Positions 7,286 through 17,400 of a stretch of 64,000 nt of DNA are shown piece after piece. Within the stretch, counting starts at the first letter, position 1. Every line of letters starts with the position of its first letter. Under the pieces are notes generated by a model. It saw only the letters and a list, made by a program, of their open reading frames with translations, was not told the DNA's origin and searched no databases. Origin of the DNA: JAKEFM01 sp035695825 (GTDB lineage Bacteria > Planctomycetota > UBA1135 > JAKEFM01); assembly GCA_035695825.1 (NCBI GenBank), contig DASRRH010000023.1, positions 28,588-92,587 of the forward strand. The letters are read 5' to 3'. A program made the translations under genes and the position numbers.

Positions 7286-10200
7286 GTGACAGAGACGTCG
7301 GAGGAGCGGCGGGCGAGGGTCCTCGCCCGATGCATCGACCTCCTCGAGCGCGACGGTCCGGGGGCGGCCGACCGCGCGTGCGCCGAACACCCCGACCTGG
7401 CGGAGGAGATCCGGAAGGCGGCCGCAGCCATGAGCGCCCTGTTCGGCGCGGCCTCCGCGACCGGGCTCGGGCTTCCCGCGGCAGGCCGGATGGTCGGGCG
7501 ATTCCGGATCGAGGGGGAGCTCGGCCGGGGCGGGATGGGCGTCGTCTTCCGGGCCTTCGACCCCGCCCTCGACCGGATCGTCGCCCTCAAGGTTCTCCCC
7601 TCTCCCCTCTCCCTCTCCGCGGACGCGCTCGAGCGGTTCCGGCGCGAGGGGCGCGCGCTCGCGCAGCTTCGCCATCCGAACGCCGTCGCCGTCCACGAGG
7701 TCGGGGAGACGGAGGAGGGCGTTCCCTACATCGCGATGGAGTTCGTCGACGGCGAGCCCCTCGACCGGATCGTCGAACGCGCCTTCTCCGCCGGCCTCCA
7801 GGAGCCGACCGGCGCAGTCCTCCGCCCCGGGGGGGCTCCGCAGGAGGCGGGCTCCGGATCCCGCCGCGCGTCCTGGGTCGAGGCGATCGTCCAGCTCGGG
7901 AGCAAGGTCGCCGACGCCCTCGAGCAGGCTCACCGGGCCGGGGTCGTCCACCGGGACGTGAAGCCCGGGAACATCCTCGTCGACAGGGAGGGGGAGCCGC
8001 GGCTCGTCGACTTCGGCCTCGCCCGCGGGGGGGACGCGGTGACGGTGACGCGCACGGGGAGCGCGGCGGGGACGCCGGCCTACATGTCCCCCGAGCAGGT
8101 CGCCGGACGCAGAGGAGAAGTCGGGCCCGCGACGGACGTCTACGGCCTCGGCGCGACGCTCTACCACGCGCTCACCTCGCGCCCGCCGTTCGAGGGGGAG
8201 ACCTCCGAGCAGGTCTTCGAGCAGGTCCGCCGCCGCGAGCCGATGGCGCTCCGGCGCCGGAACGCCTCGGTCCCCCGCGACCTCGAGACGGTCGTCCTGA
8301 AGGCGATGGAGAAGGACGCCGCCCGCCGCTACGCGAGCGCCGGGCAGTTCCGCGACGACCTCGAGGCGCTTCTTGCGCTGCGTCCGATCCGCGCTCGCCC
8401 GGCCGGGCCGCTGACGCGCGCGGGGAAGTTCGTCCGGCGAAACCCATCGCCGACCGCCGCCGCGGCCGTTCTCCTCCTCGCAGCCGTCGGGATTGGAGGG
8501 CTTCTCTTCAAGCAGCACCTCGACGCGCGTTCTGCCGAGGAGGCGCGTCGGAACCTGTTCGCGGGGCACCTCCAGGCGGCGAGGGAGGCGCTCGCAAACG
8601 GGGACTTCCCCCGGGCCCGCGATGTCGTCGGCCTCGCGCGCGGCATCGAGCCCGACAGCGGCGAGGCGAGGGACCTCCTCGGGGAGATCGAGCGATCGGG
8701 GGCGAGCGCCGATGCCGAGCGCGCCATCGGCGAGGCGCGGGAACAGCTTCTCGCCCTGCAGCGAGCCAGAGCCACGATCGAGGCGCTACGGACGCGACTG
8801 AACGAAGCGAAAAAGCGGATCGAGGCCGTCCCAACGACGGCCGACGAGCAGACCTCGCGCTGGTCCGACGAGGAGGCGCTGGATCGGGAGCGTCAGGAAC
8901 TCGACGCGAGATTCAACGCCGCGCACGAGGCACTGACCCGGGCGATGCGGCGCGAGCCCGGTAACGCTTCGATCCCGACGGTCCTTGCGGACCTCTGGCT
9001 CGAGAAGTGGAGAGAGGCCCTGGCGGTCGGGGACGAGGCGACTCGCGAGGTATGCGAAGCGCGCGTGCGAGAGTACGACCAGGGGGGGCTCCACGCCGTC
9101 GAGCTGGAGGGGAGGGGAATGGTCGCGCTCTCCGGGACGCCAGAGGGCGCAGAGACGTATCTCTTCCGGTACGAACTCCAGTCGAAGGTTCGGCCGGGAG
9201 GGGAGAAGCGGCTCGTTCCGGTCCCCTTCGACCCCGGTCGGGGAATGGCTCTGCCGCGCTCGGCGCCGGGATTCCACCCGGGCGTCGTCGCCCTCGCCGT
9301 GCACGGGGTCGAGCCGGGCTCTCCGGCGGACCGAGCCGGGCTCCGGAGAGGCGATCTCATTCTCCGGGTCGCGGAGCTTCCGATCGAAGGGACCCTCTTC
9401 GTCCTGGACGTCGTGCCGGACGGCCTATCGGCGCGGGCGGGCGTGCGGCGGCTCGACCGCCTCGTCCGGGTGGCGGGCCACGCTGCGCTGGACGAGTACG
9501 CCGTGGAAATGGCCGGCTGGGAGAGAAGGCGGGGAGAGAACTACGAAGCGGAGTTCGTCCGTCCCGCCGCGGAGATCCGTGTCGGGGCGGTCCGGAAGGG
9601 CGACGTGCCGGACGACCTCGGGGTCCGAGTCGGCTCGGCCGCCGACCTCCTCGCGGGCCCGCTCCCGGAGGGAAAGCTCGAGTTGCGCGTGCTGTCGAAC
9701 GGGGAGGAGCGGACGGCGGAGCTCGACGGGGGCGCGCCTCCGGGAATGCGAGCCACCGCGACCGCCTGTCCCTTCGCCCTATCGCCGGAAAACCTCCTCG
9801 GGCGGCTGCCGATCGCTCCCTTTCAGGTCCCTCCCGGCTCCTACGTCCTCGTTCTCCGTGCGAAGGGACGGGAGGACCTGCGGCTCCCGATCCTCGTCCC
9901 CCGCGGCGGCCGGGCGGAGGCGCGCGCCGACCTCCTGTCCGAAGGGACCACCCCCGAGGAGTTCGTCCACGTGCCTCCCGGAACCTTCATCGCGGGAGGC
10001 GATCCCGAAGCCGCCGCGCCGAGGCGCGCGGAGACGAGGTTCGTCGAGGCTTACTGGATCGCCCGGGCGGAGGTGACCGCCCGGCAATACGACGAGTTCC
10101 TGAACGATCCGGCGGTCATGGCGGAGATCGAAGCGGCGGCGGGCCGGGGCGAGACGATCCGAGTGCCCCGCATCAACGACTTCCCGAACGGTAGGGTCGT

Positions 10201-10879
10201 TCCCTTCTGGTTCCGGGGGGAGAGTGGTCCCTACGAGCCCGTCGGGCAACCGACCCTTCAGTGGCAGCGGATCGACGCTGCGCTGAACCGGGGAGAGAGG
10301 GTCCCGTTCGGGGTCCTCGGGCGGGACTGGCGCAGAATCGCGCGCGTCCACTTCCGCCTCCTCGAAGACGGCGGGTTCCTTCCCGTGATCGATCCGCGGT
10401 GGCCTATCCAGGCCGTGACGTTCGAGGATGTCGCGGCCTTCGCCCGGTGGAAGACCGAACGCGCCCGGCGAGCAGGGGAGGCCTGGACGTTCCGGCTCCC
10501 GACGGAGGACGAGTGGGAAAAGGCTGCCAGGGGCTCCGACGGGCGCAAGTTTCCGTGGGGGGAATCCTTCTCTCCGCTCTTCTCGAAGGGCGCATGCGCG
10601 CGACCCGCCTTCAGGGGGTCCCCGGAGGAGGTCCAGCCGGAGCCCGTCGACCGGTTTCTTCGAGACGAGTCTCCCTTCGGCATCCTCGGGATGGCGGGCG
10701 GCGTCATCGAATGGTGTGAGGGGCCCGCCAGGAACCACCTGCTGCGTTCCTGGCGGGGCGGCGCCCTCCAGGTCAGGGAGGCCGCGCCCTTCCGCTCCGC
10801 CTCGCGGATGGACGGAATGGCGGACCGCGCAACCCAGAACGACGGCTTTCGCCTCGTCGCGGTGCGTTCGAGGGATTGA
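7286..10879 (+). CDS. Transmembrane Ser/Thr protein kinase with PDZ-like and SUMF1 domains
   Basis: This gene encodes 1197 residues. The start is GTG 7286, five bases after a perfect AAGGAGG (7274-7280). After a helical N-terminus comes a Hanks-type kinase domain (about 70-350): glycine loop GRGGMG near 80, VALK near 101, HRDVKPGN near 222, DFGLARG near 242, and GTPAYMSPEQ. A transmembrane helix lies at about 389-408, then a Glu/Arg-rich coiled coil. The C-terminal part has a PDZ-like segment (PGSPADRAGLRRGDLILRV near 676) and a second similar repeat. The end is a formylglycine-generating-enzyme-like SUMF1 domain (about 892-1197) with FRLPTEDEWEKAARG, GMAGGVIEWCEG and NDGFRLV. The kinase would face the cytoplasm and the rest the outside. 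It is probably partnered with the divergent ECF sigma factor. Confidence 0.92.
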   Translation: MTETSEERRARVLARCIDLLERDGPGAADRACAEHPDLAEEIRKAAAAMSALFGAASATGLGLPAAGRMVGRFRIEGELGRGGMGVVFRAFDPALDRIVALKVLPSPLSLSADALERFRREGRALAQLRHPNAVAVHEVGETEEGVPYIAMEFVDGEPLDRIVERAFSAGLQEPTGAVLRPGGAPQEAGSGSRRASWVEAIVQLGSKVADALEQAHRAGVVHRDVKPGNILVDREGEPRLVDFGLARGGDAVTVTRTGSAAGTPAYMSPEQVAGRRGEVGPATDVYGLGATLYHALTSRPPFEGETSEQVFEQVRRREPMALRRRNASVPRDLETVVLKAMEKDAARRYASAGQFRDDLEALLALRPIRARPAGPLTRAGKFVRRNPSPTAAAAVLLLAAVGIGGLLFKQHLDARSAEEARRNLFAGHLQAAREALANGDFPRARDVVGLARGIEPDSGEARDLLGEIERSGASADAERAIGEAREQLLALQRARATIEALRTRLNEAKKRIEAVPTTADEQTSRWSDEEALDRERQELDARFNAAHEALTRAMRREPGNASIPTVLADLWLEKWREALAVGDEATREVCEARVREYDQGGLHAVELEGRGMVALSGTPEGAETYLFRYELQSKVRPGGEKRLVPVPFDPGRGMALPRSAPGFHPGVVALAVHGVEPGSPADRAGLRRGDLILRVAELPIEGTLFVLDVVPDGLSARAGVRRLDRLVRVAGHAALDEYAVEMAGWERRRGENYEAEFVRPAAEIRVGAVRKGDVPDDLGVRVGSAADLLAGPLPEGKLELRVLSNGEERTAELDGGAPPGMRATATACPFALSPENLLGRLPIAPFQVPPGSYVLVLRAKGREDLRLPILVPRGGRAEARADLLSEGTTPEEFVHVPPGTFIAGGDPEAAAPRRAETRFVEAYWIARAEVTARQYDEFLNDPAVMAEIEAAAGRGETIRVPRINDFPNGRVVPFWFRGESGPYEPVGQPTLQWQRIDAALNRGERVPFGVLGRDWRRIARVHFRLLEDGGFLPVIDPRWPIQAVTFEDVAAFARWKTERARRAGEAWTFRLPTEDEWEKAARGSDGRKFPWGESFSPLFSKGACARPAFRGSPEEVQPEPVDRFLRDESPFGILGMAGGVIEWCEGPARNHLLRSWRGGALQVREAAPFRSASRMDGMADRATQNDGFRLVAVRSRD

Positions 10880-11026
10880 GCAGGTCCGCGCCGGATCTCG
10901 GCCCTCCGCCAGGTCGCCCGCTCTCTCCGCACCTCCTGCGGCAGCCTCCACCCTCTCCGGCTGGGGATTTCGGTTCGCGCCCAAGCCCTCGTCGGGCCCG
11001 GCTTCCAGCCGCTGACGGGAAGGACT

Positions 11027-11151
11027 TCCGTTTCGCTCCGCGTCCGGAAGCGCGTTAACCAGGGTGCCCCCCAGCGGCGGCCGAGGGGTCAGCCCAGACG
11101 GAGAGGCGAGGGAGAGCCGAATCCATGAAACCTACCCGCGACTCGTTCGGG
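11027..11151 (+). repeat. 125-bp imperfect direct repeat, left copy
   Basis: This stretch matches 13932-14057 in the same orientation, with about nine in ten bases identical by eye. The shared core includes GTCCGGAAGCGCGTTAACCA and CAGACGGAGAGGCGA. The two copies bracket the FG-GAP gene at 11572-13437. No frame is conserved between the copies, so it is probably non-coding or the end of a mobile element. Confidence 0.8.
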
Positions 11152-11309
11152 ATGAGCGCATCGAAGATTTCCGTGGGCAGCTCCATGGGGAGGGCCCTGG
11201 ATGGCCGGGGCCACAACCTCGGTGCTGCGCCTCTCGGGGAGTTCGAGCTGGGACATTCCATCCGAACGCAACTCCTTGTCTGTGATGACATTCCTTCCCC
11301 CTGGAGCCG

Positions 11310-11369
11310 AGGCCACCACCGACAGGAGGCCTCGGCGGAAGGGCGGGAATCATCCCGGGCTACCCACAC
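11310..11369 (+). repeat. 60-bp repeat, left copy
   Basis: GCCGAGGCC at the left and CCCGGGCTACCCACAC at the right delimit a stretch that recurs at 13833-13913 in the same orientation. The right copy has a 20-base insertion of GCGA-type microrepeats. The right copy lies just upstream of the dead ISL3 transposase, so this may be an ISL3-type element end (inference). Confidence 0.65.
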
Positions 11370-11571
11370 GGAACTCCGAGGAACTTCCACGCACCCGGGT
11401 CAGCGTCCGGGCACGCGGGGGCCGGAGACTTGCTCCGGCTTGCCGGGATTCTCGGGCATGAGGAGCGTGACACCACATTCACCTGGCTTCCTTCCGCCTC
11501 CCGCCCACCTCGCCGGTCCCTTCGCCGGCGCCGTGGCCTGCGGAGGCGGCGCCTTCCCAAGGAGACCTCCC

Positions 11572-13437
11572 ATGAATCCTCGCACCGCGCTTCGCACGAC
11601 GGTCCTTTCGTGGTTGGGCAGTCCCTTCCTGACGGTCTCCCTCCTCCTCGGGATCCCCCGCGCCCTGTTCGCGCAGTGCCCTCCAGGCCCCGCCGTGCTC
11701 TTTCTTGAGAACGGCGCCTACGGGATTGCCGACGCTTTCGGCTTCTCGGTCGCGACCGCGGGAGACGTGAATGGCGACGGGGTCCCCGACGTCCTCGTCG
11801 GCGCGCCCTCCGGGCCCTCATCGGGCTACGCAAAGATTTTCTCCGGCGCCGACGCCTCCGATCTCTTGACTTTCACGGGTTCGCCCTCGGGCGGGAGCGG
11901 ATACTTCGGCGGCTCAGTCGCAGGCATAGGAGATGTGACCGGAGATGGCGTCCCGGACGTTCTCGTTGGGGATCCGGCCTACCACGTCAATAGTCCCGTG
12001 GGTCTCTTGTTGCCGATGGGCATCGCGAAGGTCTACTCCGGAGCGACTGGTGCGGAGGTCTTCACGCTCGGCCCGTTCGGATTCAGCGACGTCTTCGCAC
12101 GGTCGGTCGCGGGTGTGGGGGACGTGACGGGGGACGGCGTGCCCGACATCGCCGTCGGGGCGACGCAGTTCTACATCCCCATCGCCACCCCCGTCTACAC
12201 CGGACCGGGATATGTGAAGGTGTTCTCCGGCGCGAATGGAACAGAGGTCTTCACCATCCCTGGAGCGTGGAACGTGGAGGCGAACGGCGGTCAAGGAGGC
12301 AGCTCCCTCTTCGGCCATTCCGTCAGCGGCGCGGGCGACGTGGACGGGGACGGCGTGCCGGACCTGATCGTCGGCGGTCCCCGCTACTTCCCGCCGCTTT
12401 GGCCGAATCAATCCTACGGAGCCTTCGGCCAGGCCCGAGTCTTCTCGGGGGCGACCGGGACGCAGCTCTGGGCTTTCGCGGGAGGCAACGGCGACGAGTT
12501 TGGCTACTCGGTCGCGGGCGTGGGCGACGTCGACGGGGACGGACACGCCGACTTGATCGTCGGGGCTCCCTTGGAGCTTCCAGGGCAGGGATACGCCAGG
12601 GTGTTCTCCGGAGCCACCGGCGCGGCGCTGTTCACCTTCAACGAGGTGGTCACCCCTCCTCCCGGCCTCGGGGATCCCATCTTGTTCGGAGGCGCGGTCG
12701 CTGGACCGGGGGACCTCGACGGCGACGGGACTCCGGATGTCGTCGTGGGAGCGCCGCACTGGGTATCCTGGTTGTCCCCCGTCCCGATTGGGTACGTGAA
12801 GGCCTTCTCCGGCGCAAGCGGAGCCGAGATCGCGACCTTGATCGACGATGTAGGGACTTTCTTCGGTGGCTCGGTCGCAGGGGCGGGTGATCTGAACGGA
12901 GACGGCAAGGCCGACCTGATCGTCGGAGATCGCGCCGACGGCGGCCCGTTCGGGTTTGGGGGAGGGGGGCGACAGGTCAAGGTATTCTCGCTGTCCGCCC
13001 CGACGGGGGGCGCGCCGTTCGGCGCCGGGTGCCCCGGCTCGGGCGGGGGCGTTCCGACCATCGGAACTTCTGGAGGCGCTTCTTGCATGGGGAACGCGTC
13101 CTTCGCGGCGACTCTCACGGGAGCGCTCGGCGGGACCGTCTCGCTCCTCGCCATAGGCTTGTCGGCGGCGAGCTCGAGCGTCTTTGGACAGCTACCTCTG
13201 GACCTCAGCGCGACGGGGGTCCCGGGCTGTTCGCTGCTGGTCTCCTCGGAATTCCTTCTGCCAGCGGTCACGAACGGAGCGGGCGTGGGGGCGGGATCAG
13301 CCTCCGTCCCCCTCCCCATCCCCCCGGACCCTGCGCTCCTCGGGAGGATCGTCTACCTCCAGTGGTACGTCGTGGATCCGGGGCCGCTTCCGGTTCCGGG
13401 GTCGATGTCGCGAGGTCTGCCGGTCGTGATCGGATGA
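11572..13437 (+). CDS. Secreted seven-bladed FG-GAP beta-propeller protein
   Basis: This encodes 621 residues, starting at ATG 11572, seven bases after AAGGAG. A signal peptide runs to LFAQ (about 1-34). Then come seven FG-GAP units, each centred on a calcium loop such as GDVNGDGVPD or GDLDGDGTPD followed by VxVGAP; these should fold as one seven-bladed propeller on the outside of the cell. Residues about 480-621 form a tail domain beginning FGAGCPGSGG, with paired cysteines and ending YLQWYVVDPGP. A similar tail ends the protein at 57602-59389 and is found alone at 18994-19437. I associate it with planctomycete secreted proteins. A role in adhesion or surface binding is likely, but the ligand is unknown. 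Confidence 0.88.
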   Translation: MNPRTALRTTVLSWLGSPFLTVSLLLGIPRALFAQCPPGPAVLFLENGAYGIADAFGFSVATAGDVNGDGVPDVLVGAPSGPSSGYAKIFSGADASDLLTFTGSPSGGSGYFGGSVAGIGDVTGDGVPDVLVGDPAYHVNSPVGLLLPMGIAKVYSGATGAEVFTLGPFGFSDVFARSVAGVGDVTGDGVPDIAVGATQFYIPIATPVYTGPGYVKVFSGANGTEVFTIPGAWNVEANGGQGGSSLFGHSVSGAGDVDGDGVPDLIVGGPRYFPPLWPNQSYGAFGQARVFSGATGTQLWAFAGGNGDEFGYSVAGVGDVDGDGHADLIVGAPLELPGQGYARVFSGATGAALFTFNEVVTPPPGLGDPILFGGAVAGPGDLDGDGTPDVVVGAPHWVSWLSPVPIGYVKAFSGASGAEIATLIDDVGTFFGGSVAGAGDLNGDGKADLIVGDRADGGPFGFGGGGRQVKVFSLSAPTGGAPFGAGCPGSGGGVPTIGTSGGASCMGNASFAATLTGALGGTVSLLAIGLSAASSSVFGQLPLDLSATGVPGCSLLVSSEFLLPAVTNGAGVGAGSASVPLPIPPDPALLGRIVYLQWYVVDPGPLPVPGSMSRGLPVVIG

Positions 13438-13454
13438 CCGCCCCGGGACTCCGG

Positions 13455-13713
13455 GCTCGGAGCCTTCCACCCGGGTCGGCCGGGCGTGCAGGGAGGTCAG
13501 GACCTGGCAGCTGTCGGGGTAACGAAAGCAGCGCTCCTCGACGTGGTCGTAGAGCGGGAGCCCCCGATCGCAACCGGGGCAGGTCCACTTCAGCCCTTCC
13601 TCATGCTCGACCCAGACGTCGACGCGCCTCTCCTTCAACCTCAACTCGACCCTCGAGACGCTTCACGGCTTCTCGACTCCGAGGAGGTGGCGGTAGAGCT
13701 CGATGTCGCGCAT
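13455..13713 (-). pseudogene. ISL3-family transposase remnant (N-terminus only)
   Basis: From ATG 13713 the frame reads MRDIELYRHLLGVEKP, then a TGA, then continues in the same frame with a zinc-binding section WTCPGCDRGLPLYDH and a FRYPDSCQVLTSLHA stretch. This matches the start of ISL3-family transposases, where the stop falls at a usual Trp (TGG to TGA). Similarity ends near 13455, where the catalytic domain should begin, so about 350 residues are missing. The copy is dead twice over: nonsense mutation and truncation. It marks an old insertion next to the FG-GAP genes. Confidence 0.8.
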
Positions 13714-13832
13714 GAGGGGGAAGAGGGGTGCGGCATTCTTGTTGCCCGCTCACCCTCGGCGACCCGCTACCGCCCGGCGCGACCCCCCCAGCCCTCAGGG
13801 ACCTTCGAGCCCCCACCCGCCTCGCCCGGGAG

Positions 13833-13913
13833 CCGAGGCCCTCGCCAGAAGCGAGCGAAGCGAAGCGGTGCCTCGACGGAAAGGCGGGAATCACCCCCGG
13901 GCTACCCACACAA
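13833..13913 (+). repeat. 60-bp repeat, right copy
   Basis: This is the counterpart of 11310-11369, ending CCCGGGCTACCCACAC. Inside it is a GCGAGCGAAGCGAAGC microrepeat absent from the left copy. It lies 120 bases upstream of the ISL3 transposase remnant and only about 20 bases before the right 125-bp repeat. Confidence 0.65.
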
Positions 13914-13931
13914 GACCCGAATGACCCGGTG

Positions 13932-14057
13932 TCCGTTTCGATCCGCGTCCGGAAGCGCGTTAACCAGGGTGCTCCGCAGCGGCTGGCCGCGGGGTCAGTC
14001 CAGACGGAGAGGCGACGGAGAGCCGAATCCATAAAACCTACGCGCGACTCGTTCGGA
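13932..14057 (+). repeat. 125-bp imperfect direct repeat, right copy
   Basis: This is the counterpart of 11027-11151. Together the copies bracket the first FG-GAP gene. This one is followed, 434 bases on, by the second FG-GAP gene. The rest of 13438-14491 outside the ISL3 remnant and repeats shows no gene I can support. Confidence 0.8.
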
Positions 14058-14491
14058 GTCCTTCTGCCTCCCGTCCTGGGTCTGGCGGGCCTCCCGATCG
14101 ACGGCGTTTCCTTCGCGCAGCGCGGGCGGTGAACCACCAAGGCGCGCCTTCCCCCTCAAGTCAAAGGAGCTCACCTCTATGGAATGCACAAAGAGAGCAA
14201 TCCGGCCCTCGAACCCAAAGTTCTCGCAGGCCGTGGACTTCCACCCAAGTCCCTGCCCGCCCCGACGTACTGGAAGGCCCTCGGGGGTCTAGCCATTCTT
14301 TCACTTCCGGCAGATTCAGGACCCCTCTAGCGCGTTTCTGGCACAACTGAAACTGTCCTACCCGCCCGCCCGCCCCAGCCTCGTTTCCAAAGAGATCGCT
14401 GGCCTTCCGAAACCGACGATGCTAGGGTCCGAAGCGTGGGCGCTGGAGTCGCCGCACGGCGTCGTGGGTCTGTGGCTCTAAGGAGAAAACG

Positions 14492-17400
14492 ATGAGACGC
14501 AACCGGATTCTCACGATCGGGCTCTTCACCGTCGCTGCGACCTTGGTCGCGCACTCGGACGTGGCATTGGGACAGGAAGCAGCCTCGGCGCAGGCTGCCC
14601 AGACACTCCGGGCCTTCGAAGCGCGTCACGGGGCCGGATGGGCGGTGGAGTGGAACAGGAAGACGGGCGTTGTGAGGTCCCTCTTCGGGGCGGGAGCGCT
14701 CCTGGCGGAGCCTGGGCCCGCGACCGCCGAGGAGGCCCTGGCCCTCGCGTCGGGCCTGATCCTCGAGAACGCAGAGATGTTTGGGATCCGACCGGGTGAG
14801 CTCGGTCAGGGCCAGGCGTTCCCCACGGGAAGACACTGGTACGTGCACTTCCCGCAACGCTACCGGGGCCTCGAGGTCGAAGGGGGTCGGGTGCGAGTGC
14901 AGCTCACTGGAGGCGCCCTCGCCTTCGCAGGCTCGGATGCGATGCCGGGGATCGATCTCCCCGTGGAGCCACGGGTCTCGGGGGAGGAGGCGGTTGTACT
15001 GGCGAAGGCGGGCACCGGCTTCGAGGAGGGCCGCGATCGAGTGCTCGACTCGACGCTCCTCGTATTCCCGGTCGAGGAGGCCTCGCGGTTCGAGGCGCAC
15101 CTTGCTTGGAGGGTCAGTCTCGCAGTGGAGGCGCCGTTCACGCGTCCGAGCGTCTACGTGGACGCCCTCGACCGGGCGATCCTCGCGGTCCGGGAAAACC
15201 TTATCTCGAACGACTTCCCAGGCCACGTGGAGGGATACGTCAACGTTCCGGATCCGAGCGGCCATACACTGCCCTACCAAGGGCCGTCGTCCGTGGCCCT
15301 GGCAAACCTTCCCGACATGCGCGTCAGGTCCATCTTGGCAGGGAACTGGAACGGCGAGGTCGCAAACGATCAGTTCGGTTCATCCGTCTCCGGCGCGGGG
15401 GACGTGGACGGCGACGGACACGCGGACCTCGTGGTGGGCGCTCCCTACCACCCCGGCGGGACCAACAGCGGCACGGCCTACGTCTACTCGGGGAACACCG
15501 GGGCGCTGCTTTTCGCCTCGAACGGCGACGCCCTCGGTAGCTTCGGCTACTCCGTTTCCGGCGCAGGGGATGTGGACGGCGACGGACTTGCGGACGTCGT
15601 CGTGGGCGCTCCCTACTACATCGGCCCGGTAGGAATCTTCAGCGGCAAGGCATACCTCTACTCGGGGAGCACCGGGGCGCTGCTCTTCGCCTGGGACGGC
15701 GAGGACCAATACAACTTGTTCGGCATCTCCGTCTCCGGCGCAGGGGACGTGGACGGCGACGGACTTGCGGACGTCGTCGTGGGCGCTCGCGACCACATCG
15801 GCCCGGGACTAGGATACACCCGCGGCAAGGCATACCTCTACTCGGGGAGCACCGGGGCGCTGCTCTTCGCCTGGGACGCCGAGGCCGGGTACAACCGGTT
15901 CGGCTGCTCCGTCTCCCGCGCAGGGGATGTGGACGGCGACGGACACGCGGACGTCGTCGTGGGCGCTTTCGGCGACGGGGCCAGCAGCGGAAAGGCCTAC
16001 GTCTATTCCGGAAACACCGGGGCGCTGCTCTTCGCCTCGAACGGCGAGGCCGCTGGCGACCACTTTGGCAACTCCGTCTCCGGCGCAGGGGACGTGGACG
16101 GCGACGGACACGCGGACGTCGTGGTGGGCGCCGACCTCCACGCAGGCCCGGGCGGGGGCAGCAGCGGAAAGGCCTACGTCTATTCGGGGAACACCGGGGC
16201 GCTGCTCTTCGCCTCGAACGGAGAGGCCGCTGGCGACCACTTCGGCTACTCCGTCTCCCGCGCAGGGGACGTGGACGGCAACGGACTTGCGGACGTCGTG
16301 GTGGGCGCTCCCACACATGACAGCCTGGGCGGAGTCGACACCGGCAAGGCGTACGTGTATTCGGGGAGTACCGGGGCTCTGCTCCTCGCCTCAAGCGGCG
16401 AGGTGGCTAACGATCGGCTCGGCTCATCCGTCGCTGGCGCGGGAGACGTGGACGGCGACGGACTTGCAGACGTCGTCGTGGGCGCTCCCTACCACGCCGG
16501 CCCCGCCGGGACCAACAGCGGCAAGGCGTACGTCTCAGGCGCGCTCGCGACGACCGATCTCTCCGGCAACTTCACCTTCTCCTCTACGGCCCCGCAGGTG
16601 CCGGTAACGATCGCCCTCGAGGGGCCATGGGTGAGGGTCCTCGACCAGAACGGCGGAGGCACCCCCAACAATCTCTCGCTCGCGGCCACCCTTGTGCCCA
16701 ACCTGACGCCCTTCACGTTTAACACGCAGCAGCAGGAGTCCACGACCGCGCAGGCGAACGCCGCCTTCTACGTGAACAAGATCCACGGTTACTTGAAAGG
16801 CATCCTCCCCGCCGCCACGGACTTGGACATTCCCATCGTTACGAACGTCAACAACCCGTCCGTTGACCTGAATGGCGATGGAATCCCGGATCCCTGCAAT
16901 GCTTTCTTCAGCTCCTCTCCAGGGGATCTTGGACTGACGTTCATGAACGCCTCCGTGGGGGTCTGCGCCAATGCTGCCTACGGGACGGTCGTCTATCACG
17001 AGTACGGACACTTCCTCGACAATGTTCTCAACGGCATTGGACCGGGGAGCGGGGGTTCCGCACTCTCCGAGGGTATCGGGGACCTCGTAGCCCTCTATGC
17101 CACCGGCCAACCGATTATCGGTGAACAGTTCCGGGCCAGCCCCTCTGCAAGTTGTCCACCCGTTCCCCCAGCTACATGGATTCGTAATTATGGAGTCCCC
17201 GTGCCGTGCGGTAGTGCCGATCGAAAATGGCCGGCGCTCGCTTGTGCGGATGAACCGCACTGCGTGGGAGAAACGTTCGGAGGGTTCGCGTGGGACGCGC
17301 GCTCCAACCTGGTGGCCTCCCTGGGAGCCGCGATCGGAATCCCTGAAGCAGAGGCGGCAGCCCTGGGAGCGCTCCCGGCGAATGACGTGACGATCCCCGA

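Larger units (their letters stand above)
10880..11571. other. Intergenic region upstream of FG-GAP gene
   Basis: Apart from two repeat copies (11027-11151 and about 11310-11369), I see no convincing gene in these 692 bases. Frames that enter the FG-GAP gene from here have low-complexity Arg/Pro/Ser translations. AAGGAG at 11559-11564 is the ribosome site of the FG-GAP gene. Confidence 0.6.

Noticed and set aside
13666..13668. TGA in the ISL3 remnant as selenocysteine or as Trp by recoding
   Set aside because: It sits at a conserved Trp of a truncated transposase. TGA ends many intact genes here, so the code is standard.
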